From Pollutibacter soli (lineage in GTDB: Bacteria; Bacteroidota; Bacteroidia; Chitinophagales; Chitinophagaceae), in contig JARJHS010000008.1 in assembly GCA_029269725.1 (NCBI GenBank), positions 1-64,000 on the forward strand: DNA of 64,000 nt, read 5' to 3'. Position 1 is the first letter of the stretch; every line of letters begins with the position of its first letter. The position numbers and the translations under genes were made by a program. The notes beneath the pieces were generated by a model. It was not told the origin of the DNA, ran no database searches, and saw only the letters and a list, made by a program, of their open reading frames with translations. Below are positions 53,456 to 63,800 of this stretch, piece by piece.

Positions 53456-53933
53456 TTTCGGGAAGTTGAGTGAGTATGAAGGTAGGAGTTCTATGAATAG
53501 GAAAACTTCTGGCAGGAGCTTAAAGTCCTAAATCCGTGCAAGGGATAACGGGCTATTAATGCTGGGGATTGAATGATTCTGGTAAACAAAGTACAATGGA
53601 GCCAGCTTTTTTGCAGCATTTTTACCGATTCTTTCCGGACCGGCCGTGTTCCCGGTCTACCTTCTTATTTCGCAATTTTATTTTGTTAACCATGAGGCGT
53701 TTGTTTTGCCGGAAACCGGGGATGAAGAATATAGCAATGTACTTTTTTGATCAGATCGTACCCTCCGAACCATGATTCAGATATTTCTTTGAGGATCTGG
53801 TGAATTTCCGGATGGAAATTTCGATTCCGTATATAGTTGCTGTTAGATTTCATTTTGACTTTTTTTAAAATACCGTGATTTAACCCAAAGTAAAATCAGC
53901 CTTCATTATTATTATTGGAAAGCATTCTGGTTT
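53456..53933. other. Intergenic region with one doubtful small open frame
   Basis: 478 bp between the tannase gene and the next gene on the plus strand. A plus-strand open frame at 53569-53775 has no domain sense. The only candidate is the minus-strand 55-residue frame at 53686-53853. Confidence 0.5.
53686..53853 (-). CDS. Possible small protein (55 residues)
   Basis: Open frame starting MKSNSNYIRNRNFHPEIHQ and ending LHPRFPAKQTPHG. The ordered composition (LKEISESWFGGYDLIKKV) is protein-like and it starts with ATG, but I see no known family and no clear ribosome-binding site. It could equally be a decayed remnant. Confidence 0.3.
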   Translation of the reverse strand: MKSNSNYIRNRNFHPEIHQILKEISESWFGGYDLIKKVHCYILHPRFPAKQTPHG

Positions 53934-54488
53934 ATGAATCAATTCAGGAGATATTTAAGCGTGGTTGAAAATCCTTTTTTACTAACAACACTATTCGCTG
54001 TTCTAGGTTGGTGTTTTACCCGGTTAATTGATAAAGTGAGCATGGTGCCTGTATTGGAGTTTTCCGTGAAACACCCGACGGGTTCTGACGCGAATACCTT
54101 CCGTTATACTTTTAGAAATATTTCGCACAGCGAATCATTCGACAATCTTAAATTATTAATTGTTTCAAAAAGTGATTCAATAAAAAAGTATGATCTGCAA
54201 ATACCACCTCCAAATTTCATAGACAAAAACAATGATTCAATCGCATTAGATAGAATTAATCACTCTTTCTTTTTCAGACTTACAAAACTAAATCCAAAGT
54301 CTGAATTTAATCTAATACTTATCACAACTGGTAAAAATCCCGTTCCTGTAAGAATCTCGTCTGATGGCTCCATTAGAATTACGCAATCGAATCTAATCAC
54401 ATTCCTGATCAAAAATGAATTTGTAATACTAGGCGCATTGATTATAATTTGGTTGGGTTTAATAATATTGTATATCTCGGCTAAATGA
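53934..54488 (+). CDS. Membrane protein of unknown function
   Basis: Protein of 184 residues with an N-terminal transmembrane segment (about 16-36, LLTTLFAVLGWCFTRLI) and a C-terminal one (about 158-181, FVILGALIIIWLGLIILYI), with a beta-rich extracytoplasmic part between. I do not recognise a family. It overlaps the next gene by 4 bases (ATGA), so translation is coupled. AT-rich compared with its neighbours further along. Confidence 0.75.
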   Translation: MNQFRRYLSVVENPFLLTTLFAVLGWCFTRLIDKVSMVPVLEFSVKHPTGSDANTFRYTFRNISHSESFDNLKLLIVSKSDSIKKYDLQIPPPNFIDKNNDSIALDRINHSFFFRLTKLNPKSEFNLILITTGKNPVPVRISSDGSIRITQSNLITFLIKNEFVILGALIIIWLGLIILYISAK

Positions 54489-55156
54489 TTTTTATGAAAT
54501 ATTTTATAATGATATTTATTTTCTTTACGCTTCAGCGAAAGGAGAATAATCACCTGAGGGTACAAGTAATTGATGATAACGGTAAGGGAATAAAAAGTGC
54601 GATCTTTATTTGTAAGAGCGGAGATAATTTTGAAGACTTTGGCCTGACAGACGAATATGGCTATTTTGAATTGCCATGTGCAACTAATCAGAAAATTCAA
54701 GCAAGACCGTTTTCACCATTTCACTTGCGTAGTCAGGTTAAATATTGTCTTGAAATAATGAATGTTATCTACGTCCCGCTTTATTCATATACAGAGAGTC
54801 AGCTCATTGATGCTAACCTTAACTTCAAAAATAAAAATTTTGGAGTGGCAGCAGTTCTTTATTACGATTTGGCTCAAACGACATCCGGGCACGATTCTGT
54901 AACCGCAAAAAATTACTCCCAACGAGCATTGTTGTCTCTCGGGCTGGAATTTAACATTACCAACGGCGCTGTTTTTGACTCAATAAGTCAGGAATTTAAA
55001 CCCAATAAGGAATTACAAAAAGAAATTATTAATGTGCAAAAGAAAAACAAGATTCCTGCTACTGGTGAAATTGACGCATTGACTTTAAAATTTACTGTCG
55101 GTGATGAGAAAAGTACAATCGAGTATTTTAAAAAAAACCGGCCAAAAAGTTTTTAA
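54485..55156 (+). CDS. Predicted protein with carboxypeptidase-regulatory-like and possible peptidoglycan-binding segment
   Basis: Protein of 223 residues. The first 15 residues are hydrophobic, then a beta-sandwich like CarboxypepD_reg (about 20-75: VQVIDDNGKGIKSAIFICK, GLTDEYGYFELPC) and a helical middle (FKNKNFGVAAVLYYDLAQTT, KNYSQRALLSLG). The end has LQKEIINVQKKNKIPATGEID, which resembles a peptidoglycan-binding motif (ATG.ID..T), though weakly. It is co-translated with the membrane protein upstream. The role is unknown. Confidence 0.65.
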   Translation: MIFMKYFIMIFIFFTLQRKENNHLRVQVIDDNGKGIKSAIFICKSGDNFEDFGLTDEYGYFELPCATNQKIQARPFSPFHLRSQVKYCLEIMNVIYVPLYSYTESQLIDANLNFKNKNFGVAAVLYYDLAQTTSGHDSVTAKNYSQRALLSLGLEFNITNGAVFDSISQEFKPNKELQKEIINVQKKNKIPATGEIDALTLKFTVGDEKSTIEYFKKNRPKSF

Positions 55157-55341
55157 TCGAAAAAATACCAGGTTAATCACTTAAAAATAATTAAACTAAG
55201 AAGTATAACTATTCTGCTTCTTTGTCTTTTCAAAACTCTCGCATTTTACATCTCATTATTTCTCAGAAGTTGACCGCTCACTTCAATAGCTTTTTCCGTT
55301 TGTTTATTGGTGTATAACTCCGACCACTGTAATTTTCACAA

Positions 55342-58300
55342 TCAGAAATATTTGGATATAATCAGTTGAGTTCCTTCCGCACTCCTGGAAAAAATTTCAA
55401 GATTAAAGTTGATCTGCCGGGCCCTGTATTTCATATTGTTTAATCCGTTACCACGGGGCACGTCTTTTGGAAATCCTTTTCCGTTGTCAATAATAGTGCA
55501 GATGAATTTTTTACTTTGGCGTTGAAACCTGACTTCAATTCTGGTACATTCAGCATACTTGACAGCGTTGTTGATGGCCTCTTTCGCAATCAGTAAGAGG
55601 TTTTTCTTTACGCTCTTGGAAATCCGGCTCTGAGTTTTATCGGAATCAATTTCGCCTAAAAATTCTATATTTTTTGCATGACATACAGGAAGTGCGAATT
55701 TCTTTATTCGCTCCATCAGGTCATAAATTGAATCCTGTTCATCTTCCAGGACCCATATCATGTCTCTGAGGCCATAACTTGCACGATTAACCGATTCTTC
55801 GATCTGCGAAAAATAGAACTCACTTTCGTTTGTATTCCTGGCAAGATGAGTAAAGATCTTTATTGAGTTTAAGGTGCTGCCAATATCATCGTGAAGGTCA
55901 CGGGAAATTTCCTGTCTTATCTCATGTTGTCTCCTTACCTGGTTTAATCTATACCGGAAAGCGGCATATATCAAACCAATTACCAGAGATGCAATCCCGA
56001 ATTTGAACAGAAAAGTCTGGTACCATTTTGGTAAAACAGTGAGAATTATTTCAGGTGTTTCTTCTGATAAGATGCCGCTTTCATTTGTGGCACGAATCAT
56101 CAGACGGTGTTCCCCTGGAGTGAGGCCGATTAAATTTACGTGAGTGTCCCTTCCTACAGAGATCCACTCATTCCCGGCCGTATTGAGTTTGTAAGAGTAT
56201 GAGATCCTGCCAGGGCTAAGATAGTCGATTCCAGTCATTCTTATCGTCGTCTGCAATACATCGCTTTCAATTGTAATGTTCTTTAAGAAAATGTTATTTG
56301 AATCATTTGAATTTTTCTTTCGCTTGAGTTCGTATCCTGTAACATATAATTTGGGCGGTATGGTTTTAGAATCCAGAAGATGGGTCTCGATTCTGGTAAA
56401 GCCACCGGATCCACCAGCATAAATAATCTTTGATTCTTTATAGCCGCACATTTGTTCAAAGACATCCGAGTGTAACCCATCTTCCATGTAATATGCATTT
56501 GTAAAATAAGTTTTCTTCGTTACGACCGAAAGTCCAATATTAGTCGTGGCCAAAATTGATCCTGAGACTTCAAATACACGATACACACAGTTGTTGGATA
56601 AACCGTCTGCCGAAGTGAGGTTTTTTACAACATCGAATTTATTATTTACGAAAATAAGTCCGGAGCCGTAAGTCGCAATACAATATCCGTTATCCGATTT
56701 ACAAATGTCCATTAGGTTCGAATAATATTCGTTTCGTTGAGCGTTGTAAACCCTGGTGGTTTTGTGACTGCCATTAACCGGATTGAAAATTATTATTGCG
56801 GTGTTAGTAACAATTAACAGTTCATCTTGTTCAGTCTTGTATAAACCATTTACAAAGCTCAAATCATCCGGAACATTATTTATAGAATCTTTGAAATAGT
56901 TTCTAATAGTTTTGGCTTTCTTATTCCAAAGTGTAATACCTTTTTGAATAGCGCTGGCGAAGATTATAATAGAATCATTAAACTGAATTGCGCAACTCAG
57001 AATATGTTCATTTAAAGGATGAAGTTCGGGGTATCGCGATTGTGCAGGGATAAGTTTCAAATGTTTTATTATAAACAATCCGGATTTATTTGAGGTGAAA
57101 ATATTTCCGTTAGCATCGCGAAAAAGCAAATAGTTTGAAGCAGTATTACTGATTTTTTTTACAGCGATCAGGTCTGATGAGACCATATAAATGCCCGATT
57201 CATCACCACATAGAATTTTCTTGTCGGATAACGGGAGAAGGGCAAAGAGATGTTTTGTTGTTTCTCCTGTACTGTTTGTTTTTGAAAATGATGCAAAGGG
57301 AATTTTGTTAAACGAAAACCCGGCCAGCCCCGATAAGGTACCGACCCAAACACGGGCATATTTTTTATCATAGTACGAGGAAAAAACAGAACTGAGCCAT
57401 TCGTTGTCTTCCGACTGATCCAGGATCTTTTGCGTTTTTCTGCTATGTTGTTCTTGAATATAAAATCCGTCAGTTGTGGAGAATAAAAAGGTATCTCGTG
57501 TGGGGAAGCAAATGCTTCGGATTTCTGCTGAATCTATCAACTCAGTATTTGAATTTGGAATGTACCCACTGGCTGATTTGGCAATGTTAAATCGGCGTAG
57601 TCCCCAACTTGTTGCAGTATATAAAGTGTCGGCCTGGATAGCCCAGTTCCAAAATCTTAACTTTCTTACTTGCGGGATTTTATTCGCCAGTTCTGATGAA
57701 AAGGACTTTTGTACGCAAAGTGAGCTATCCAGTTGTATAACTCCGAACCCCTCGTTAAGGAGCCAGATTCCTCGTTGTTTATCTACTACAATTTTAGCTA
57801 TATTGAATTCTTTGCTTCCAAGATGAGAGTTTAAAATTGGTTCTAGGTTGATGCATTTTCCGGAAAGGAGGTTAATGCCAAAAAGAGCCTTGGATCCGCC
57901 AATGAGGATCGTATCTCCAAGGAAGGCAAAACTTCTAAACCACCGGGCGGATAAAGGATTTCCATGCTGATCTTTCTCGATACGATACTTAATTCCGCGA
58001 GTAGCAGGGTCAAACGCACAAATATCTCCCTGCGATGTTAATACCCATATCCAGCCGTTTTTTTTGTCTTCTACCAGGTCCTCCACCAAATGGCCACCCA
58101 GCCGCCTTGAACCTGTTGAATATTTTGAAAAATTTTGAAATTGATTACCGTCAAAAATGTTGAGCCCTTCCTGTGTACCTATCCATAAAAAACCGTGTTT
58201 ATCCTGTAAAATATGGGTGATATTATCGTTGCTTAGCCCTTGGGTATGGGTATATTTATTGAGAAAAACCCGCCTGCCCTCCTGCGGGAAGGAGCGGATA

Positions 58301-58350
58301 TTACTGACAGTGAGCACTATCAGCGCGACATAGGTTATACAATATTTCAC
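55342..58350 (-). CDS. Two-component regulator propeller / triple-Y sensor histidine kinase
   Basis: Large sensor kinase of 1002 residues. A signal peptide (about 1-22) precedes two seven-bladed propeller halves (about 30-650) with Reg_prop units such as GLSNDNITHILQDKHGFLWIGTQEGLNIFDG. A triple-Y (Y_Y_Y) domain lies at about 695-765, followed by a transmembrane segment (FKFGIASLVIGLIYAAF). The cytosolic part is of the HisKA_3/NarX type: phospho-His H820 in EISRDLHDDIGST, then HATPase with EAINNAVKY, DNGKGFP and GNGLNNM. It lacks the receiver and AraC domains of hybrid one-component forms, so a separate regulator is needed, and none is nearby. The start is GTG at 58350. It is divergent from a clostripain-like gene only 17 bases away. 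Confidence 0.93.
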   Translation of the reverse strand: MKYCITYVALIVLTVSNIRSFPQEGRRVFLNKYTHTQGLSNDNITHILQDKHGFLWIGTQEGLNIFDGNQFQNFSKYSTGSRRLGGHLVEDLVEDKKNGWIWVLTSQGDICAFDPATRGIKYRIEKDQHGNPLSARWFRSFAFLGDTILIGGSKALFGINLLSGKCINLEPILNSHLGSKEFNIAKIVVDKQRGIWLLNEGFGVIQLDSSLCVQKSFSSELANKIPQVRKLRFWNWAIQADTLYTATSWGLRRFNIAKSASGYIPNSNTELIDSAEIRSICFPTRDTFLFSTTDGFYIQEQHSRKTQKILDQSEDNEWLSSVFSSYYDKKYARVWVGTLSGLAGFSFNKIPFASFSKTNSTGETTKHLFALLPLSDKKILCGDESGIYMVSSDLIAVKKISNTASNYLLFRDANGNIFTSNKSGLFIIKHLKLIPAQSRYPELHPLNEHILSCAIQFNDSIIIFASAIQKGITLWNKKAKTIRNYFKDSINNVPDDLSFVNGLYKTEQDELLIVTNTAIIIFNPVNGSHKTTRVYNAQRNEYYSNLMDICKSDNGYCIATYGSGLIFVNNKFDVVKNLTSADGLSNNCVYRVFEVSGSILATTNIGLSVVTKKTYFTNAYYMEDGLHSDVFEQMCGYKESKIIYAGGSGGFTRIETHLLDSKTIPPKLYVTGYELKRKKNSNDSNNIFLKNITIESDVLQTTIRMTGIDYLSPGRISYSYKLNTAGNEWISVGRDTHVNLIGLTPGEHRLMIRATNESGILSEETPEIILTVLPKWYQTFLFKFGIASLVIGLIYAAFRYRLNQVRRQHEIRQEISRDLHDDIGSTLNSIKIFTHLARNTNESEFYFSQIEESVNRASYGLRDMIWVLEDEQDSIYDLMERIKKFALPVCHAKNIEFLGEIDSDKTQSRISKSVKKNLLLIAKEAINNAVKYAECTRIEVRFQRQSKKFICTIIDNGKGFPKDVPRGNGLNNMKYRARQINFNLEIFSRSAEGTQLIISKYF

Positions 58351-58367
58351 CTAAACTAATCTACAGA

Positions 58368-59594
58368 ATGCCTAGACAAAATCAGCGTTTATGGACCGTT
58401 TTTTTTCTGGTGAAATCGGCCAATGATAATATCCTTGATTTGATCAGGATGGTTAATGAAATTAGAGCCATACAAATGTCAAGTGATGTTGCTGTTGTGT
58501 TTTGTCTGAATGTGATAAAAGAATTTGTACCTGCTGTAGAGAAAGGAGATCCCGAACTCACAAACGTGAAATACGGCGATACGTACACGACAAGATTTTA
58601 TTTTTTAAAACAAAGAAATCAAATTTGCGACGGGATAAGCAGTGATTTGGAATTCTTGAGTGGATCTGATGATTTTAGACTCACAGATCCCGATAAAGTC
58701 TCAGAATATTTCAGAAATCAGGTACTTGAATTTAAAGCAAAAAAATACATGTTGATTACCTGGGATCACGCCAATGCTTTTGAGACATTTAGTGACGGGC
58801 CTGGTTTTAAAAAGCGCCTTACGATAGTTAAGCAGAGTGGCGTAGATACACTAACTATGGACGAACTCGCTGCTGCAATTGGGTGGGCCTTCAGAGGAAA
58901 AAAGATTGATGTACTGATAATGTGTAATTGCTATATGCAATCGATTGAAACAAGCTATGCATTACGTAATCATGTTAAATTTGTTATCGCACCAGAACGA
59001 AAGATATTTTTCTCTGGTTACAACTATCCTTATATATTCGAGTTGATAAACAAGAAACCTAATATTGGACCACGAAAAATTTCAAAAGCAGTCGTAGATT
59101 CATTCGAATTGAAGGAATATCCTGATGGTATAGATTACGACAGAAATAATACTGATTTATTTGCAAATAACCTCCGTTTCATAAATATTCTCTTTCAAAT
59201 AGTCGGACAAATAGCCCTTCATTTAAGTAGAGAAAATCTCCTCAATCGCGAGAAAATAAAAAACGCACGTGAGGCCTCGCTTGTCAGTGTAGCTGACCAT
59301 CTCATCGATTTTACAAACTTTATTACAGTTCTGAATGAAGCAAACATGTTTTCTGATGCACCATATATACCTCAGCTTTATTTTACCATTATTAAGGAAC
59401 TGAAAATTAGAGAGTTTGTAGGAAGGGACGTAAAAAACCAGCACAATGGCTTGTCGACTTTTTTCCCTTCAGTATGGTTTGCAAATAGTTCTCGACGCGA
59501 TTTTAAACAGTTTTTCAAAACTTCATTCTGGAATCATTCAAATTGGTCCGAATTTGTACATAGGTATATCTATCCTGAAGGTCGCGGTGACTGA
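58368..59594 (+). CDS. Clostripain-like (C11) cysteine peptidase, caspase-like fold
   Basis: Protein of 408 residues of the peptidase C11 family. The order fits: RLWTVFFLVKSANDNILDLIRMVNEI (first strand and helix), the His dyad partner H134 in LITWDHANAFETF, and the Cys C188 in IDVLIMCNCYMQSIETSYAL followed by VKFVIAPE, where known C11 members have DACLM. These positions (134 and 188) are close to those of PmC11. There is no signal peptide, so it acts in the cytosol, unlike most C11 enzymes, which are secreted. It is divergent from a propeller histidine kinase gene and convergent with a small protein gene that ends 6 bases after its stop. The substrate is not known. Confidence 0.85.
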   Translation: MPRQNQRLWTVFFLVKSANDNILDLIRMVNEIRAIQMSSDVAVVFCLNVIKEFVPAVEKGDPELTNVKYGDTYTTRFYFLKQRNQICDGISSDLEFLSGSDDFRLTDPDKVSEYFRNQVLEFKAKKYMLITWDHANAFETFSDGPGFKKRLTIVKQSGVDTLTMDELAAAIGWAFRGKKIDVLIMCNCYMQSIETSYALRNHVKFVIAPERKIFFSGYNYPYIFELINKKPNIGPRKISKAVVDSFELKEYPDGIDYDRNNTDLFANNLRFINILFQIVGQIALHLSRENLLNREKIKNAREASLVSVADHLIDFTNFITVLNEANMFSDAPYIPQLYFTIIKELKIREFVGRDVKNQHNGLSTFFPSVWFANSSRRDFKQFFKTSFWNHSNWSEFVHRYIYPEGRGD

Positions 59595-59600
59595 ACATGA

Positions 59601-59906
59601 TTAGCCACCAGAACCAGGAATTTTTGTCGCGATTACTGAATTTATTTCAAGTCTGGAGGAACGGTCGTCAATATCGTAAAATTTAATTTGAACATTTCCT
59701 TGTGAGGCTCGGTTGATGTCATAATGTACATCACGATAATCTTTTTTTTCTGCCGGCGAAGTTGTGCGTACCGCATCTAGTTTAGTTGAAGATATTTCGA
59801 ATGTCAAAACCATAAAATGTTTAGAGTCGATTTCTACAATTTTAATTTGGGGAACATCTGTACCGATTATATCAGTTGATAATTTTACCCTTGCAATTTT
59901 TGCCAT
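59601..59906 (-). CDS. Small protein of unknown function ending in GSGG
   Basis: Protein of 101 residues, starting MAKIARVKLSTDIIGTDVPQ and ending ATKIPGSGG. It is beta-rich (HFMVLTFEISSTK, NVQIKFYDIDDRS, LEINSVIATK) without cysteine or signal peptide. I do not recognise a family. It converges with the C11 peptidase gene, only 6 bases between the stops. The terminal Gly-Gly could be a processing site or a simple tail, as in ubiquitin-like proteins; that is speculation. It is not a gasdermin (those are about 250 residues). Confidence 0.7.
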   Translation of the reverse strand: MAKIARVKLSTDIIGTDVPQIKIVEIDSKHFMVLTFEISSTKLDAVRTTSPAEKKDYRDVHYDINRASQGNVQIKFYDIDDRSSRLEINSVIATKIPGSGG

Positions 59907-60818
59907 AAATGGAATTTTTTTGTTGTTATTTTGAATTAAATTAATGACTTGCCTCTCATCTCCTTCCAGCTCAATAGCCGACTAATTACATTAGCTTTTT
60001 AAAGACTACTCATGATGAACCTCAATTGTTCACACTTTGACAAATTCACATTTACCCTAAACTCAACGGGCCGACTTAGAAACTCATTTCTTTTTTAATA
60101 AACCCTTTGGGTTCAATTTTACCCATATCGTTGCAATTGGGAGAAGTTTATATTCGCCCAGTCCCAATAAAGTATCCTTCTACAAATACTTCCGTTGATG
60201 CAACTTGCAATATCCTCAGTTGGTGTTTTCGCACTAATAATGCAAATGCACCAACCTTGATCGAACAGTTAACGGAAACTCGTTGTCATCCTTGGTCAGA
60301 GTAGTGACACTGATGCCTGGAAATGACTAACCTAACTTTTTTGAAGTATCGATATCAATGTATTATTTTAACTTTGATACCTTTAAACGTCATTTCGGGG
60401 AAATCCGCACCTTTCGATAACTATTGAGCTGATCTTGCCCTTTCTAAGCAAACAAGTTGAGTTCAAAAACTAAAGCGATCAATTATTTACTAATAATTTT
60501 GTCAGAACAAATTTAAAGCTATCATCATTTTTAAATTCCAAGGATTTTCCCGTATTTTATCGCTGTTTTCCCCGTTTTTTGATTGGAATAAAAAGCGTAT
60601 GAATTCAAGTAAGAATCAAGTGAAACTAGAATGGGAAAAAAATGAAATTTTCTAAATCCTTTATACGTATTTTTTAACTATAAATTTCAAACTTACAACC
60701 TTGGCAAATATAAAGTAAGGTGTGAAGGCGTTCGATCAAGTAAGAAAGAATCATTAATCGAAAGGCTAATTCCCACGAATTCATACTAAATCTATTAAAA
60801 TTTCCCGACAGGTTTAAC
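59907..60818. other. AT-rich intergenic region, 0.9 kb, without a supportable gene
   Basis: Between two minus-strand genes. The only open frame of any size (60107-60304, 65 residues) has no domain sense. No hairpin, tandem repeat or RNA gene was recognised. The AT content is clearly higher than in the neighbouring PVC-type gene. Confidence 0.55.
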
Positions 60819-63800
60819 CTATTTCTTAACTTCTGTCTCCTTCTCCAACTCCTCCACCGTATAAAATCCTTTCTTACTCAGCACCTTTTCGCGAACTGTC
60901 CTTACTTTCTCCGGACTGATCACTGATCCTTTATTGCCAAATGAATTTCGTACATAAGTCAGTACAGCAGCCACTTCTTCATCATTCATCAAACCTTCAA
61001 ACGGAGTCATCGGCACCTGTCCGGGGTAAGTTTTACCACTGACCTCAATCGGTCCCTGCAGACCTTTAAGCACAAGTTTAATCAAACGATCTTCATCACC
61101 GAGGATCCAATTGTTTCGGATGATCGGAGGGAAGAATGATGCAGACAGTCCCGCGCCATCAGCCTGGTGACAGGTGATGCAAAAACCTTCTTTTGCATAG
61201 ATGGCTTTTCCTTTCTGAAATAGTTCGGCATCCCTGCCGGTTAGGGATGTCAATTGTTTCGCATCACTTTTCTCTTCGCGTGTAGTGCCGTTGAGATGTG
61301 CCAGAGCTGTTTCGTAAGCAGGTAGGATCCAATCATCAAGAGGCTTCTTAGAAGCTACATTGAGTACGGCCAAACCTTTTTCTTTCGGGAGCCAGGAAGC
61401 TGCCACAATCGCCTCAAGACGCACCCGGCCACTGTCATCATTCGCAGCCTGTATCATGAGTTCTGCCTGGTCAGGAACCTGGTGACCTGTATATCTTAAC
61501 ACACGAACTGCGGCTGCACGTGCACGGTAGTCCTGCGCGTGCAGCATTTTTTTTAATAATTCCTGGTCCACCTTATCCATTCCCCAGCTAACCCACAAAG
61601 CTTCCATCAGGTGATGTTCATAACGCGGATCTTTTTCTTCGAGTGAAGCAGTCCATGTTTTAGAATACTTTAATACTTCATCAACATTACGTCCCCGCAG
61701 TTCCCGCCGGGTACGATATCGTGTACGGTACTCCGGTAGTTTGAGATTTTCAAACAATTCAGGAATACTGGCGCCCGCAATTTTTGCTGGAGTTACTAAT
61801 GGACGTGATGGATAGGTGACGCGATAAATTCTTCCATGTACATGATCACGCAACGGGTCGCGCGCATTGTGTTGCATATGGCCAATGAGAATATTATGCC
61901 AGTCGGCAATGTAAAGACTTCCATCCGGACCGAATTCAAGATCAACTGGACGATAATTCATGTCCGAAGATTTTACCAGGTCCTGGCGCCAGCGTGTAGC
62001 GAAACCAGTACCGGCATCCATCACTTCATGCTCTTTTGTACCCAGAAAACCGATAGTGTTATTAAGAATCATATCACCCTGAACATCTACCGGAAAATGG
62101 CGACTGGAAATGAATTCGAGACCAGATGTAGGACGAACTTTATGTTTCTCTTCGATCAGGTTAAAAGATTTATGCGTCGCGACACCATAACGCGGTTTTA
62201 CAGAACCCGGCAGCATCCAGCGCACATCCGGACCAGAAGTCTCTGCAAAAAAGTTCTGTCCCCAATCATCAAATGCAATACCCCATGGATTGGGAATAGA
62301 TAATTGCGCTGTACGTTCCAGCATACGACGTTTTGGATTATAGCGATAAAAACCTCCATTGGTTGCGCGTACGGTTCCGTATGAGGTTTCTACATTGGTA
62401 TGAAGGAAAACCCCTTCACCCATATATATCGCGCCCGAAGGATCTGATGTGTACGCATGATGCGCGTGATGTGTATCATGATCATCGAAGCCACTGAGTA
62501 AAATTTGTTTTTTATCCGCCTTGTCGTCACCGTTAGTATCTGTATACAGCATGAGATTTGTACCCTGGGAAATGTACACGCCTTCTGGTGCTATCTCAAA
62601 ACCAACAGGAATATGCAATCCATCTGCGAACACAGTTTCTTTGTCCGCCCTGTTATCGCCATCGGTGTCCTCGAGAATGATGATCTTATCGTTTGGTTTT
62701 GGATCACCGGGTTTGTAGTGCGGATAGCTTGGCATACAAGCCACCCATAAACGACCTTTATTATCAAAGGTGATCTGTACCGGTTTTGCGAGATCCGGGA
62801 ATTCTTTTTCAGAAGCAAAGAGTTCCGCTTTGTATCCCGGCGGCAGCTGTAGTTTTTTTAATGCTTCTTCTGGGGATAAGTAGGTCAGACTGCCGTTTTT
62901 TGCAGGATCGTAATTTGTTTCAACTGAGGGCAATGGCGGGATACGTGCATCTGAAGCAGCAATGTCCATTTTCTGACCTTTGAGGGCTAACCATATGGCG
63001 CTATCACGAATGCTGGTCATTTCGCGTATGCGTGCCAGTTCGGGAGGATAGTTGGCCGGCCCGAAGGGATTATATCTGCGACCAAACACATGTACGCCGT
63101 TGGGAATTTTAAAATCGTTGTGCCAGAACCAATTCTTTTCCTGTACTGCGTCGTGCACCAATTGGCGATTGGTTTCATTGGTATTTGCAGATTTTCCAAA
63201 AGCCTGGTCGGCAAGAAAAGCAGAAAACTTCACGTAGCCGGCATCGTTAAGCTGTGATCCGTCGATCGTCAGGTCTTCTGCAGTGTCATCAAACCACTTT
63301 TTTGATGCGTCGAATGCATCAATGAACAAAACATTTCTTTTCGCTGCCACTTCGCGCATCGCTTCAGTATAAAGAGAAAGATTTTCATTTTCTTTTTTTC
63401 CGTTGGGAAGATCGAATTTGGATGAAAGATCTTCAAAAGCAATGGGCGATACCAATACAAGCTGCGGTGCAGAAACACCGTTATATTTCTGACGCTGTGT
63501 CCATCCGACAAATGAATCCAGTTCAGCTTTATAGTTAGCAACACCCTCTTTACCAGAAAAGGATTCACTGAAACCAAAGAAAGCAATGATCATATCGGCT
63601 TTGAGCCGGGTCAGCCACTGATCTTCTGATTCAAAATGCCCTTCACTTCCGGAATTGGTGGCCAGTTCGGTTTGAAAAGTTTCAGCACCGGGAAATGCCC
63701 ATGGCGTCATTCGTCCCGAATGAGGTCGGAAGCCCGGTGTATTCCCACCGTCGCACATGTTGCGGATCAAAAGGTTGCTATCTGGAAAGCGTAACTGAAC

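Noticed and set aside
59601-59906. Gasdermin partner of the C11 peptidase
   Set aside because: The protein is 101 residues, against about 250 for bacterial gasdermins, and has no membrane-inserting C-terminus.
60107-60304. 65-residue open frame
   Set aside because: No start signal, family or composition that suggests a protein.
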